60,653 bases of DNA from assembly GCA_001632435.1 (NCBI GenBank), contig KV424087.1, positions 1 to 60,653 of the forward strand, written 5' to 3'. The DNA is from Calocera cornea HHB12733 (Eukaryota; Basidiomycota; Dacrymycetes; Dacrymycetales; Dacrymycetaceae). The position numbers and the translations under genes were made by a program. The notes under the pieces were generated by a model. The model saw only the letters and a list, made by a program, of their open reading frames with translations. It was not told where the DNA came from and searched no databases. Of the stretch, positions 10,376-20,740 are shown one piece after another; within the stretch, counting starts at the first letter, position 1, and every line of letters begins with the position of its first letter.

Positions 10376-11204
10376 TATCTGCCAATTCCTGATGAATGAG
10401 TATTTACCTCAGCATGGCTGGTACCTCTGAGGACATTTTGGATATTTTTGGACAAGGATTATATCTGGAACATGCTGGACACATGTATGATATGTGTTCT
10501 TTTCTAACCCATTTCTCCTTTTGAAGCCCTCTGCCTCCCCTGTGTGTAGTCTCAATATCAATGAACATGAGGCTGGGTATAGCTCAGATCACTTCTTGGG
10601 CCAGGACAGACATAGCTGGATATCTGTCAGACATGCTGACATGGCACAGGCGGAAAGTGGAGGATGTTTGAAAGCCTGGGAAGGGACCACAGATTAACAT
10701 GCACATGGGAAATAATGAGTAACCTGCATGTAGCACTAATGCTCCACTAGTTGTTCACATGTCCACTGTTCTTCCACTAAATGGCTCCAAAACGGATATG
10801 TCCACAATGTCTACATGCCGTCCACCATATGTCCACCTGCTGGAATTCGTTCCAGTCTAAGGCAAGGACAGGGGCAGATCACTGACAATGGGCAAACAGC
10901 AGCCAGGCGGAGTGGGGCACGGGTGCGCAGGCGACGGTCCGCACAAAGGAAGTCCACCTTTTGTCCACAAAATGACTTCGGAGCGGCTATGTCCACAATA
11001 ATGCTCTATCTAGTATATGGGGTTCGCTCTACGACCATCAGGGTATGACGTCCTTTGGACCATAAAGAATTTAGTGTCCTGGCGCGGGGAAATGAGGGTA
11101 TGCAACGCCCCGATATCCGGGTGCAGAACAAGAAAGAGTACAGTGGTCCAACCATCTGGACAAGAAATGAGGCAACTGTGCACAGTCCAGTCCGATGTTC
11201 CAAT
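10376..11204. other. Intergenic with TGTCCAC-rich degenerate repeats
   Basis: No gene is seen. Short GTCCAC/TGTCCAC words recur many times between about 10755 and 11000, and a reverse-type GGACATATGG cluster lies at 9730-9810 on the other side of the transposon. This suggests a degenerate satellite-like sequence interrupted by the insertion. Confidence 0.4.
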
Positions 11205-12866
11205 CTAAGCAAGAAGCGCCACCGCTCCAATCAGACCAAGGAAAGCAGCAACCGCTGCACCTTGGGTAAGCATTGGGACGGCTGACGACTTCCCGCTGCT
11301 GCCGCTGCCGGAAGAAGAGCCATTGCCACTCCCGGTCGAATTGCTGCCCGTGGTCGAGTTGCTGGTAGTAACATTGCTCCAGACCCGAATATATTGGACC
11401 TCGAAGTAGGCGTTGTCGTAGTTGGAACCGTTGCCAATCACGTTCGTGGTGTAGCAATAGTTGGTTGGCGCGTCAGAGGGTATCGGGCCGCAGGTCGCAT
11501 TGTAGACCGACAGAGCGCCAGCGCTACACACCAGTTAGTAGCGACACGAGACGACAGGTGTCATATAAACTCACAAGTCACCGCTGAAATGGACATCAGC
11601 ATCTGTGGAAGTCCCGAAACTGCATTTGACTCACCAGAGGGTAATGTCCAAAATAATGAACTGGTCTTCGAAGAAGGTCGAAGTGGGGCACGAAGACGAC
11701 GGGTAGTAGGCGGACGGGGTTCCCCAGCCATCTGGGTTCGGCGAGCTGTTCGGGTTAGAAACAGACAGGTCGCTGGGTACATTCGCACGCTACGGAGTGT
11801 GAGGAGGGTGGACAAGATACCAAGGGAGAATCACGGACAGGGAAGAACCAGATGCTGTAAGATCGATCAGCATGTAGTCACGAGCAGGGACATTACCACT
11901 TACTACACCCCAGAATCAGCCAGCAGGGTCGCATACACTCCGCCACCGGCGGCAGCGAAAGCGGCACCGTAGCTCGCTTGGTTGGAGTCCTCAACAGTGC
12001 ATCCCTGAGTCTTGGTCGGTAGGTCAGTGCCGCAATCCTGATCGGTGAGAGAACCGGTCATGACGGCAGACGAGGTGACCATGCATCTATTAATGCGATC
12101 AGTGGTGCGAGCGGAAACGATCGTTATGACGGCATACCCATCCTCGGTATGCAGGGCCATCTGGTTGGTGAGCGCCAGGTTGACGTTCTCAAGCGTGTCG
12201 ATCTCTGATCATGCTCTAATCAGCTGTATCCAATATGACAGTGATGGTGACGAACCGCCTATCAAAATGGTTGTCAGGAAAGGCAACAGGACAAGGGTAA
12301 GGGTGCTCACCTCCTTCGGGCCACTTAGTAGCTTGAGACCAGAACGCCGGCCTGCATATACATGAGCTGGGTGGGCACGCTCGCGCAAGCAGTATGACGC
12401 ACCAGACGGAGCATCCGTACGGGAGATGGACCGCGTCCATGACCCATAAGCTACCCAAACCGTACGACTCGACGCTCTGCAGGCGAACCGTGTTCCTCTT
12501 GTTGGGATAGACGACTGTGGAGGCATTGTCGACGCGGACAATTGCGTTCCCTCCGCTGTTAATGAAGGCGAGTTGCGGTTCGGCCTGAGCGACGGCCTGG
12601 GTCACGAAGCTTCACGGTCGGTCAGTAACGAGTTAGGTGGCATCCATAGTGTAGCTCACACCGCGTCTCCGTTTGTAAGGTTCTGAGAAACAAAGGATGA
12701 GCACGGGCAGATATGAATGAAAGGAGACGCATACATCGAAGTTGCCATAGAATGACCAGTTGTCGAAGAACGAGTTGCCCTGCCAATTTTGCAGCAAATT
12801 GAAGCCGGCAGCGCGTGCAAGGGGGATGGAGGCTGCCGCTGCAGCGAGGGAGAGGGCGGACTTCAT
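11205..12866 (-). CDS. GPI-anchored GH16 endo-beta-glucanase-like protein, copy 2
   Basis: Paralogue of the gene at 5326-7035. Ten exons give 383 residues: 12866-12735, 12682-12660, 12609-12403, 12351-12311, 12204-12138, 12086-11904, 11854-11839, 11789-11635, 11583-11575 and 11523-11205. Exons 2-9 have exactly the same lengths as in copy 1, including those of 9, 16 and 23 nt; only the first and last differ. The signal peptide is about residues 1-20. The catalytic motif is EIDTLE with E135, D137 and E140. Landmarks include NWSFYGNFD, SGVYIWFFP and ITLCGDFAG. The C terminus is Ser/Gly/Asn-rich and ends IGAVALLA, a GPI-type signal. The enzyme is expected at the plasma membrane or wall, remodelling or degrading beta-glucan. 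It lies just upstream of the membrane-glycoprotein cluster. Confidence 0.93.
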
Positions 12867-13469
12867 GGTATGTATGAGTGTAGTCTACAAGGAATGGGTG
12901 TGCTGTCAGGAGGGGATAGAGATGAAGGGGTCTGTGGTGGTGACTATGAAGGTACGGGAAAGGGGAGGGGTCGAGTGATGACGGGGGTGTGTTCTGCAGG
13001 ACGGCGGCAGGGCAGTCCGGCAACGAGGCCATGACACGCCGAGCGACACTGGCAGGACGCGCCGATCGAAGGGGATCGGCCGCGACTGCGCGCAGGCGGC
13101 TATTCTTAGCCGCCGCGCCTGCTCCTCGCTGCCTGCTGGGAGAAACGGCCTTGCCGCGGAGTGAAGCATGTCACGCATGCCGAGCGTATACGACTGGACA
13201 GCCATGGACCGACAATACACCTGTTGTCCATTTCACCCACCCTTACGTGAACAAACACCCTCGGTCGGCATGCATCCTTTAATATACGTCATGAAGAACG
13301 TTACCATGCCTGCACACTGTGGAGCAGCATTCCCCTCCCTTCGCCGCATGTCCACACATATAGTTAGACGGCAACCGCTGCACTTAGACGCGCAGTACCC
13401 CTCGAGGCCTTGCACGAGACATCGCAGCAGTAAAATTAGTTAGTCGACTAGAAGGAAACAGCCCTGTCG
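12867..13469. other. Intergenic / shared upstream region
   Basis: This lies between the start of GH16 copy 2 and the 3' end of the next - strand gene. It holds the GH16 promoter on the - strand. No coding feature is supported. Confidence 0.5.
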
Positions 13470-14815
13470 TCATGTCCGCCGCCCTTCCAGATGCCGAAGC
13501 GCAGTCGCCATGTCATAGTCGGGCGGCAACGTCGACGCAGCCTCGTCCAGCTCGTCCCCTTGGAGGAACCCGGCGTCCGCGTCCATGCGCGGCACGCCAG
13601 ACGGGTAGCCGCTCGTCACGCTTGGCTCGGACATCGCGCCGTAGATCGACGGCATAGCTTGGGTGGTCACTGGGCTTGCTGGGCTCGTAGCGGCGGTCGG
13701 CTGCACCGCTGGGGCTTCCGACCAAACCGGCGTGTACGGGCTGGACACCAGACCCTGCACGCTCTCGCTACCGACAGATGGGCTGGAAACGCTGGTCGGT
13801 ACCACTGCAAAGTCGCTGGTCAGATACGCATGCAAGAGAGGCCGACTTCGCTCACTCGTTGGGTAGTACGGCTGACGGGCCGGATGAGTGGGGGGATGCC
13901 CTCCATCGAGGATGAATGGCTGGGCTGCAAATCCGGCGTCACTCTTCATCGATAACCGATGTATCTCCGGGGTTGCTGGTTGTCTTCTCCGTTGCAGCAT
14001 GCGGTATAGGAGGACACAGAGGATGGCAAGGAGTATCGCCGCAACACCTCCTACGACACCTCCGACTATGGCTCCAGTATGGTTTGATGACGAAGACGCC
14101 GGCGGGTTAGCTCCTAGGCCACCATCTGAGCCTGAGCCTGAGCCTGAGGAAGGCGAGGTGGAGTCGGACGGGGTGGTCCCGGCAGTCGAGGAAGTTTGCG
14201 AGGTGGTGGACGTGGTGGTCGTCGGCGGTGGATCTACGGGCATATCAGCTCTCAGCTGAACCCATGGCACCAGCAATCAGCCTACCGAGCGGCGCCTCGA
14301 GGACGAAGCGATCCAACGTTATCTGACCATAGCCGCCGCTGGTCGACCCAAGGATGGTCGCCCGCGAGTCGAACAGGTTTGCGATCGTCAAGTTGTGCAC
14401 CGCGTAGGGCAGATCATACTTCGCGTACAGCAGACGGGGGCTCTCCGTCCCATTTGTGCTCGCGTTTAACGCGTCAATGCGGTCGCCGAGCGTGGACGTC
14501 GGCGAGCAGTCGAAGCAGATCGAGAACAGCCCTCCGTCCGACCGCTGATATGCCCAATACTCGAAGCCAGTCGCGGGTTCTACAACGCGTTAATGAGATC
14601 TTCACCAATGACACCAATGACCTCGATCGATGCTCACGAGGGAATGTCCATGTAATGAACGCATCACTGTAGCCATGCAGCTCGTCGGTGAGATCGAACA
14701 TAGCCGAACCTCCCGTTGCGCCAGGCGAGTTCAGGGGGTCCCATGCGTCTGAGGGCGAATACGTGATACCATTGGTCTGACTCGGAAACGTAGTGTTAAC
14801 GAGTGGTTGCGACAT
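13470..14815 (-). CDS. Single-pass membrane glycoprotein, cluster member 1
   Basis: Three exons (14815-14638, 14579-14286, 14233-13470) give 411 residues. The N terminus MSQPLVNTT lacks a classical signal peptide. The extracellular domain (about 1-157) has GITYSPSDAW, AFITWTF, GFEYWAYQRSDGGLFSICFDC, LLYAKYDL, HNLTIANLFDSRAT and GGYGQITLDRFVL. These look beta-rich and galactose-binding-like, but that fold is inferred from pattern only. A Thr/Ser/Pro/Gly stalk leads to a membrane helix at about 211-236 (GGVVGGVAAILLAILCVLLY) and a long cytoplasmic tail ending in DAGFLQGDE and TLPPDY, a PPxY motif. Unlike its relatives it has no intron in the tail. A TATA-like TTATACT lies about 110 bp upstream. 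The function is unknown; a surface sensor or adhesion role is possible. Confidence 0.85.
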
Positions 14816-15585
14816 GGTGTAGACAGTGGGAGGAGACAAGCAGCACGACGACCTCTCGCAGCGCACTGAGCAAAAGAAAGGTTTCCATCACCTGTATGAG
14901 CAGGCTAGCTCGGCGACAGTATAAGAATACGCAGTAGATCAGAGGGCAGGAGGCGTTCTCCGTAGATACATTGCACAGCTTCAGTCATTGATCGGGTCGG
15001 TCAGGGAGCGCAGCGGCTTCTGACCGCTCGGTCCCATTTTAAAGCGGGCGTCCGGACCCTTGCGCTCTCCGATGGACATTGGCCCGCTTTGGCTCACATA
15101 TCATAAAGCAGATTGAGAGAGAACCAGAGACACCATCACGTACACGGAAGAACCCTCGTGCGAAACCTCACCAGTCTGTGGAAACAAACACACCTGCGGG
15201 ACAGGACCGGCGCAATACTGGATCGGGGCATAGCCGCAATGTTGTGCATCCCCCTTGGTGGAGGCCATGACAGTGTGGTACCCACTACAAACGCGGGGCT
15301 CCAGTAGTGAAACTGACCGAGTTTGGAGGCCGGTATGTTCTGCCTTAGAACCTCGCCCAATGGCCCGTTCCTGAAAAGGCAAGGACACGATTGAATGCCG
15401 CTTGTTCAGGCTGCTGTCACACATGAAAGAATGCGTATATGCTCAGTCAGAGACAAAACATGGATGCACAATCGATGATAGAGCACATGAACCTGGGTTG
15501 CAGAATAATTGGGGAGGCAGCGTCGTCTTCGAACGTTGGTGACAACCTATGGGCTCCTAAGTACGGCGCTTCGAGATGACGACAA
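14816..15585. other. Intergenic, no gene seen
   Basis: Upstream region of the - strand membrane-glycoprotein gene. Open frames here are short and unsupported. Confidence 0.45.
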
Positions 15586-15589
15586 TCGA

Positions 15590-15700
15590 GTTCGCGCCGC
15601 GTGGGACCCTGTGTTTTGTATGGGGCATCCTGGGTACAGCCTGGGCCAAATTTAAACACATGCCCATCACAGCGCCTGTCACCGGCTGGAGCCCTTACGA
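15590..15700 (-). pseudogene. GH16 exon relic
   Basis: The - strand carries CCATACAAAACACAGGG, exactly as in the sixth exon of GH16 copy 1 (near 6172-6190), within a longer diverged match. The readable peptide GCTQDAPYKTQG parallels DCGTEEPYKTQGC of the intact enzyme. The rest of the domain is not recoverable, so this appears to be a fragment of a further duplicated GH16 gene. Confidence 0.55.
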
Positions 15701-15950
15701 TCAGAAACAGTGGCCTTACGGGGATGGAACAGACACCCTGGCATTGGACACCTGGCAACGTCCTCACCTCAAACAACGATCTCCTCACACCTGTGCTTAT
15801 CTAGACCTTTGCCTGCATGGACCGACGACTTGAGCCCAACCTCAGTATTTTCCAGCATTGACTCATCCCTCCTGCTTATTCATCATCCCCGTCTCCCGGA
15901 GGCTCTCAGTTCCTGATCGAACCTATCCTTCGACTGGTCTCAATTGAGGA

Positions 15951-18059
15951 ATGGCCTCTAGGAGCGAGGTTGAAGCCCATCCGGTCTTACCGATAACGTA
16001 CTTGCCCAGGACATTGCGATCAAAAGGGCGGCAATATTGGCTTGCACTATCCGGAAGAAAGCTTGTCCTGTACTTGACAGGACTGTTACTTGCGGGCTTT
16101 GTATTGCAGCATGCAGTTTGCCGCGGATCCAAAGAGACGACCCTTCACCCGAAATTTCCTTCATACACCACCACAGAGGCTTGCCCACCTGCCTCATCCG
16201 GCGCCAATGCTTCAGAGACTACGGGGCGAAGGTCCCTGGACCGACTCCAGCATATGGTTGACCGTACTAAGGGTTTTCTCGCGAGGGACTATAGTTTGTG
16301 GTTGGGTTGGAACAACGTTAGTAAGTTTTGTCTTGCGTCGTGGAGGTGACTGACTATCAAACTTTCGCCCACAGATGCGCTACATCATCGAAGCAGGCGT
16401 GCTGCAAGCCGCATTACTCAATCGCACCCTCATAATTCCCTCTTTTGTCTACGCCCGACAATGCGAGTATGCTTTAGAGGCGTGCGCTGCTTTTCTGGAG
16501 ATGGTGAATCGAGGAGATGCGATGGACTGGGATGAATGGCGGTCACTACCGATGGACAAACAAATGGGCTGGAAGATTCCGATTGGCGTAGGTTGGCAAC
16601 AGATTTCACAGGTGGGCTCATGCTCACCTCATAACAGAGGATGATCGATCTAGATCGCCTTCGAGATGCGCATGCTGTCATCACAATGGACGAATACCTC
16701 AGGCTACGTTCCCTTCCCCCAAGTCTGGAGCACGGAAATGGTCAATGGAGTGATAATACTTATCGTGTCCGATCTCGACCGATTCGGAACTCTTGGTGGG
16801 ACCCACCGGGCGTCATTCGGGTTGACGAGGAACGCCTCGAATTTGTACTAGAAGAGTCCAATCCCCTTTCTCTTCGAGCACACCAGGCTAGAGAGGACGT
16901 GAGGGCGACAATCGAGAGCATGATGGAGAGCCAGCCCTATCCGAATGCTCTCCGGCACAAAGTTCTGGATTGGTTACCCGTCCAGCAGGCGCTAATGAGA
17001 ATGCACTTGAACGTGAGCGACCACCAGGAAGCAGAAATATTCCTGCGAGCAGCTGGCTTTGAGATATTGCACACTTTCCGAGGCTCGTGAGTCCGTCAAT
17101 GATTATGACGCGTATTGAAGACTGATGAGATATCCAGGAGAGACTCTGAATTCATCAAGAGTGTCGCAGTACCCATTAAGCAAGTAGCTCGCCGGTCTGA
17201 CGTTCACGGGGCAATCGATGACTTCGGCTGGTGGGCTGATCATGTTGTTCACCTGCAAGGAGAAGTGCACGATAATCGCAAACCGGTGCGTGGAATACGT
17301 CGAACTTATTGCCTCGGCTCATGAAGTAAAGGGATTTTTGCGCTTCACAAATCCCACAAATTTCCAGAATTTCACCCACACCGTGCTGTATGAGATCCGT
17401 TCTCTTCCAGACATTGAGGCATTAGCCGTACGGATTGATGAACGCATGCGTGAACGAACCGGGGGGCGAATGTGGAGAGCGGCGCACGTGCGTCGAGGTG
17501 ACTGTGAGTGCTTCGTCTTTGGTATTGGTATATGAACTGAAGCCTTGCCAGTCATCAACATGGGCTGGTCCGACAGGAATTTGCAGACCCATATGAACCT
17601 AGTTAAAAGCAAGCTTAATCTTGCCCCCGCCATTTGGCGGGAGATGCGGACAAATAGGACAGCAGAAACCTATGAAATCCCAGACGCGCATTTGAATCCG
17701 TCAACATACGAGGACGAAATTCCTCAACTGGAGGACCCGTTAGATGCTTTCTTTGGTCTTCATGTAGCAACCTGACCATTTCTCTTAGATTCTACATTGC
17801 GACAGAAGAGCGCAGTTCCGTAGCTCTCGACTACATGCGCTCTCAAGGAGGCGTGCTCATCATGGACCTCTTGAAGCCAGAAGACCGACAGATTGTAGGC
17901 TGGCCGCTGATGGTTACTGACATACTCGCTCTCGCCGAGCAGCACATCATGGCTCGTGCAAGCTACTTCTACGGCAATAGCAGGAGTTCAGTCACGGGTG
18001 GTGTGCTGAATTTGCGCGCTATCAACGGGTGGGACCCGCGAACAAACGCGCCCGAGTGA
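15951..18059 (+). CDS. Fucosyltransferase-like type II membrane protein, copy 1
   Basis: A probable Golgi glycosyltransferase of the GDP-fucose-using superfamily. Seven exons (15951-16316, 16375-16587, 16638-17086, 17138-17285, 17332-17503, 17552-17738, 17789-18059) give 601 residues. A short cytosolic N terminus precedes one signal-anchor helix (about 34-56, KLVLYLTGLLLAGFVL). Luminal landmarks are DYSLWLGWNN, RYIIEAGVLQAALLNRTLII, PSFVYARQCEY and HGNGQWSDNTY. The nucleotide-sugar motif AAHVRRGDF ends with Asp449, and the C-terminal segment contains FYIATEE and LNLRAINGWDPR. The HxRRGD motif matches the HxRRxD box of FUT8/NodZ-type and O-fucosyltransferases. The acceptor is unknown. Six of the seven introns/exon borders match the paralogue at 26891. 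It sits inside the membrane-glycoprotein cluster, which makes those proteins plausible but unproven substrates. Confidence 0.87.
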
Positions 18060-18870
18060 AGATGCCAAGATCGTGCCCGGGTTCTTCTTAGCGTAGAGAG
18101 ATCGCATATACCAGTTCCCCTCCCATTTGCCAGTGATGTAGTCCAATGATCGAGATCAATGTTGTGTAACGGTTGCTGCTGTTGGGTGAGCCAACATAGC
18201 CCGGGGCTAGCTTTGAAGAGACGTGCACGGAGGGAGATATGGAGAGATCAGGTTGATAGTCCTTAGTGAGTAGATCATTAACATACCAGCAAAAGCCAGA
18301 TGAGCAGCTAGATGAGCTGGGTTCTGAAGGGGAAGCGGGCTCCGCTCAAACGAGTTGTGAATTTGTAGCTAGTGTGGCGACAAAGGGTGGGAAACTTGGC
18401 TCGGACATCGCGTTGTCGTGCTTCCTTGCTTCCTGATGACAAAAACTTCCCGACATCGATGACCTGGTCAGCAGCACGCATCCAGCGCAACACAGTGTCG
18501 CATACATTCCATATGCGAATTCTTCTATCGACGCGTTTATCTATCGGCAGCGAAATCGCCGAGCTGCCAGTCAGCACTGCCCCCCCAACAATAAGGCCAC
18601 ATGGCCCGCTTAATGTACAGGAATCGGCTCCATGCCGTTGCCGCTGGCCTTCACTCCGCCGTCCCTGAACCGCCATGATCTCCACACAGCTCTGGATAGC
18701 ATCCGTGATCCCGGACAATGGCTGAATTCTTGAGCGGAACCACAAAGTGGACCTGTTGCCCTGAGAGCGCCCATCAGAATCACCCGCCTTAGGATGCACA
18801 AAGAAAGTTCCCCTACGCGTAACCCGGATACCAGGGGGGTAGAGGGCCACCGTCTGCTCAGCTTACGGGG
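18060..18870. other. Intergenic, weak decayed open frame
   Basis: A - strand open frame (18308-18850, 180 codons) contains an isolated IRIWNV-like string reminiscent of a WD40 blade, but nothing else supports a gene. It is treated as non-coding or a strongly decayed fragment. Confidence 0.35.
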
Positions 18871-18881
18871 TGATCATGGCC

Positions 18882-18888
18882 TATATAG
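18882..18888 (+). promoter_or_regulatory. TATA box candidate for cluster member 2
   Basis: TATATAG lies about 120 bp upstream of the ATG at 19009, on the only + strand member of the glycoprotein cluster. Confidence 0.45.
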
Positions 18889-19008
18889 CTTTCACACTGT
18901 TTGACCCGACTCCTCTTACGAGGGATCGCCGCTCCACAGCTGGTCACGACTTTCAACCCCAGTGTTCTGCTGTCGGCCCTAGTCAACAAAATCTTCCTCA
19001 ACGACAGC

Positions 19009-20303
19009 ATGTCCAACTCGACAGTCAGTGAGGTGGTTGCATGCACCGATAGGGGAATCACCTACAACCCGCAAGACGCCTGGACCATCAATACTGTGGC
19101 AGGAGAAACCGCCACCCTATTCGTTGGCGACGAGACTGGGCTGAGAAATGGCTACATTACATATACATTCGATGGTGAGCCTGTTCTTAGAGAGCGGCAG
19201 AGTTAGCTCGCCGAACATGCAACAGAGCCAGCCTTCGGCTTCGAGTACTGGGGCTACCAGCGACCAGATGGCGGTCTATTCTCTGTTTGCTTCGATTGTC
19301 CAGACGAGTACACAGACACCGGCGATCCGATTAACTTCCTGAACGCCTCCGCCAACGCCACAGATTCATCCGTTCTCCTCTACTCCAACTACGAGCTGAG
19401 CTATGGTATCCACAACGTAACCATATCTAACCTCGTTGACGCACGAGCAACCTACGAGGGGAACTACCCAGGAGGATACGGACAGTTGAGTGTGGACCGG
19501 TTCGTATTGATTAGTCTTCCCAGTGAGCTATGGAGAAGCATCGCATTCACATACATTGCTAAACAGTTTAACAGACTCGACGACAACGTCTGATTCAAGC
19601 TCATCTTCAGTCCCCGGAACTACGAGAGGAGTAGGCGCTTCATCTGAGAGCTCGCTTACCTCCGCCGCTGCCCCACTACAGACGTCAAAACCATCCAGTT
19701 ATGTTGGTGCTATTGCTGGGGGTGTATGCGGAGGTATCGTGGCTTTGGCTTTGAACGCTTTGCTGTTGTGGTTCCTACTATTCCGTGCCCAGAACCGACG
19801 ACGGGCGGCTCCGGTGACATATGGAATCAGCAAAGACTCGTCGCCTAGCGCTACCACACCGTTCCTTCGGGCAGAGGCTGGATGTGCAAATGAGGTACCC
19901 GCAATGCCAGCACCCAGACCACGAGCACGTGAGCCAACCACCGCTTACCAGTTGATTTAACGTTGACCTTCAGTATGTAGTCCCGAGAGGCCTTGATCCG
20001 TGGAGACCACCTCAGAGCCTTGACGGCGATGCTGGTCGGCCGCTTGCAGCAGGGCGCCCACCTAATAAGTCTGCACGATACCTTTCCGCCCCACCCGTTA
20101 CACGGCATCCTGGTCTGCCACCATCTGCTGGCGCGTATCTTCCCAATCTCCATCCCACCCGACCAGCCAGCGGGATCGGGTCTCCACCGGCTCAGAGGGA
20201 CGAAGACGCTGGATTCTTGCAGGGCGACGAACATGATGCTCCTATACTTCCTCCTGATTACAATGCCGCGTGGGCACGCCGGCCGACTTCTGGTCTGGTG
20301 TAA
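19009..20303 (+). CDS. Single-pass membrane glycoprotein, cluster member 2 (inverted)
   Basis: Four exons (19009-19174, 19226-19522, 19575-19928, 19981-20303) give 379 residues. The ectodomain is the most diverged of the family but keeps GITYNPQDAW, GYITYTF, GFEYWGYQRPDGG, FSVCFDC, LLYSNYELSYGIHNVTI and GGYGQLSVDRFVL. A Ser/Thr stalk precedes a membrane helix at about 199-223 (AIAGGVCGGIVALALNALLL). The tail ends DAGFLQGDE then LPPDY. The tail exon is joined using a GTGAGC donor at 19929 and a TAG acceptor at 19980. The alternative of stopping at 19960 would lose the conserved tail, so it was rejected. The gene is the only member on the + strand and is divergent from the fucosyltransferase-like copy only by about 950 bp of non-coding DNA. 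Confidence 0.82.
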
Positions 20304-20740
20304 TTTAGATCACACGTGACCCCGTCGCATTGTACATCACCAATGTCTTTGTTGTTTTGAATGGTTTCTTGTTCATCTTCGGAATGCTCTACACCTGTAC
20401 ATCATACTTGAATCAATACATCGTTATACGTACCAGCAGGTCACAGTCTAGGTAGGTTCGAATCTACGAGCCGTGTCTGTACCTCGAATCTCATACAGAC
20501 AAAACGGTATCACCAGTCAAGCAAGCGAACTCCCGCTCTCATGATCAATGCGGGCTCCTAGCTGAACTGCCATTCGACAACATGATCGCGCTTCATCACA
20601 CGGATATGATCGCATTGCATTAACATAGATACATTCAGGAATGAGGGTTCATGCAGCTGCTCAGCTTGTGTCGCAGCAAAGTACAATACAAGAAGAAAGT
20701 CGTGGATCGAGCAAATCGGCTAGGGTAGTAGGTAGAGGCA
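20304..20740. other. Convergent intergenic region
   Basis: This lies between the stops of cluster members 2 (+) and 3 (-). A GGTTCGAATC string at about 20456 resembles a tRNA B box but has no matching A box or cloverleaf. Confidence 0.5.

Noticed and set aside
18308..18850. Possible WD40 fragment (IRIWNV) on the - strand
   Set aside because: Only one short string matches and no further blade can be read.
19523..19960. Ending glycoprotein cluster member 2 at the stop at 19960
   Set aside because: It would remove the DAGFL/LPPDY tail that is intact and in frame from 19981 after a good GTGAGC donor.
20445..20475. tRNA B-box-like GGTTCGAATC
   Set aside because: The flanks do not form a proper 5-bp T stem with a 7-nt loop, and no A box or acceptor stem is found upstream.
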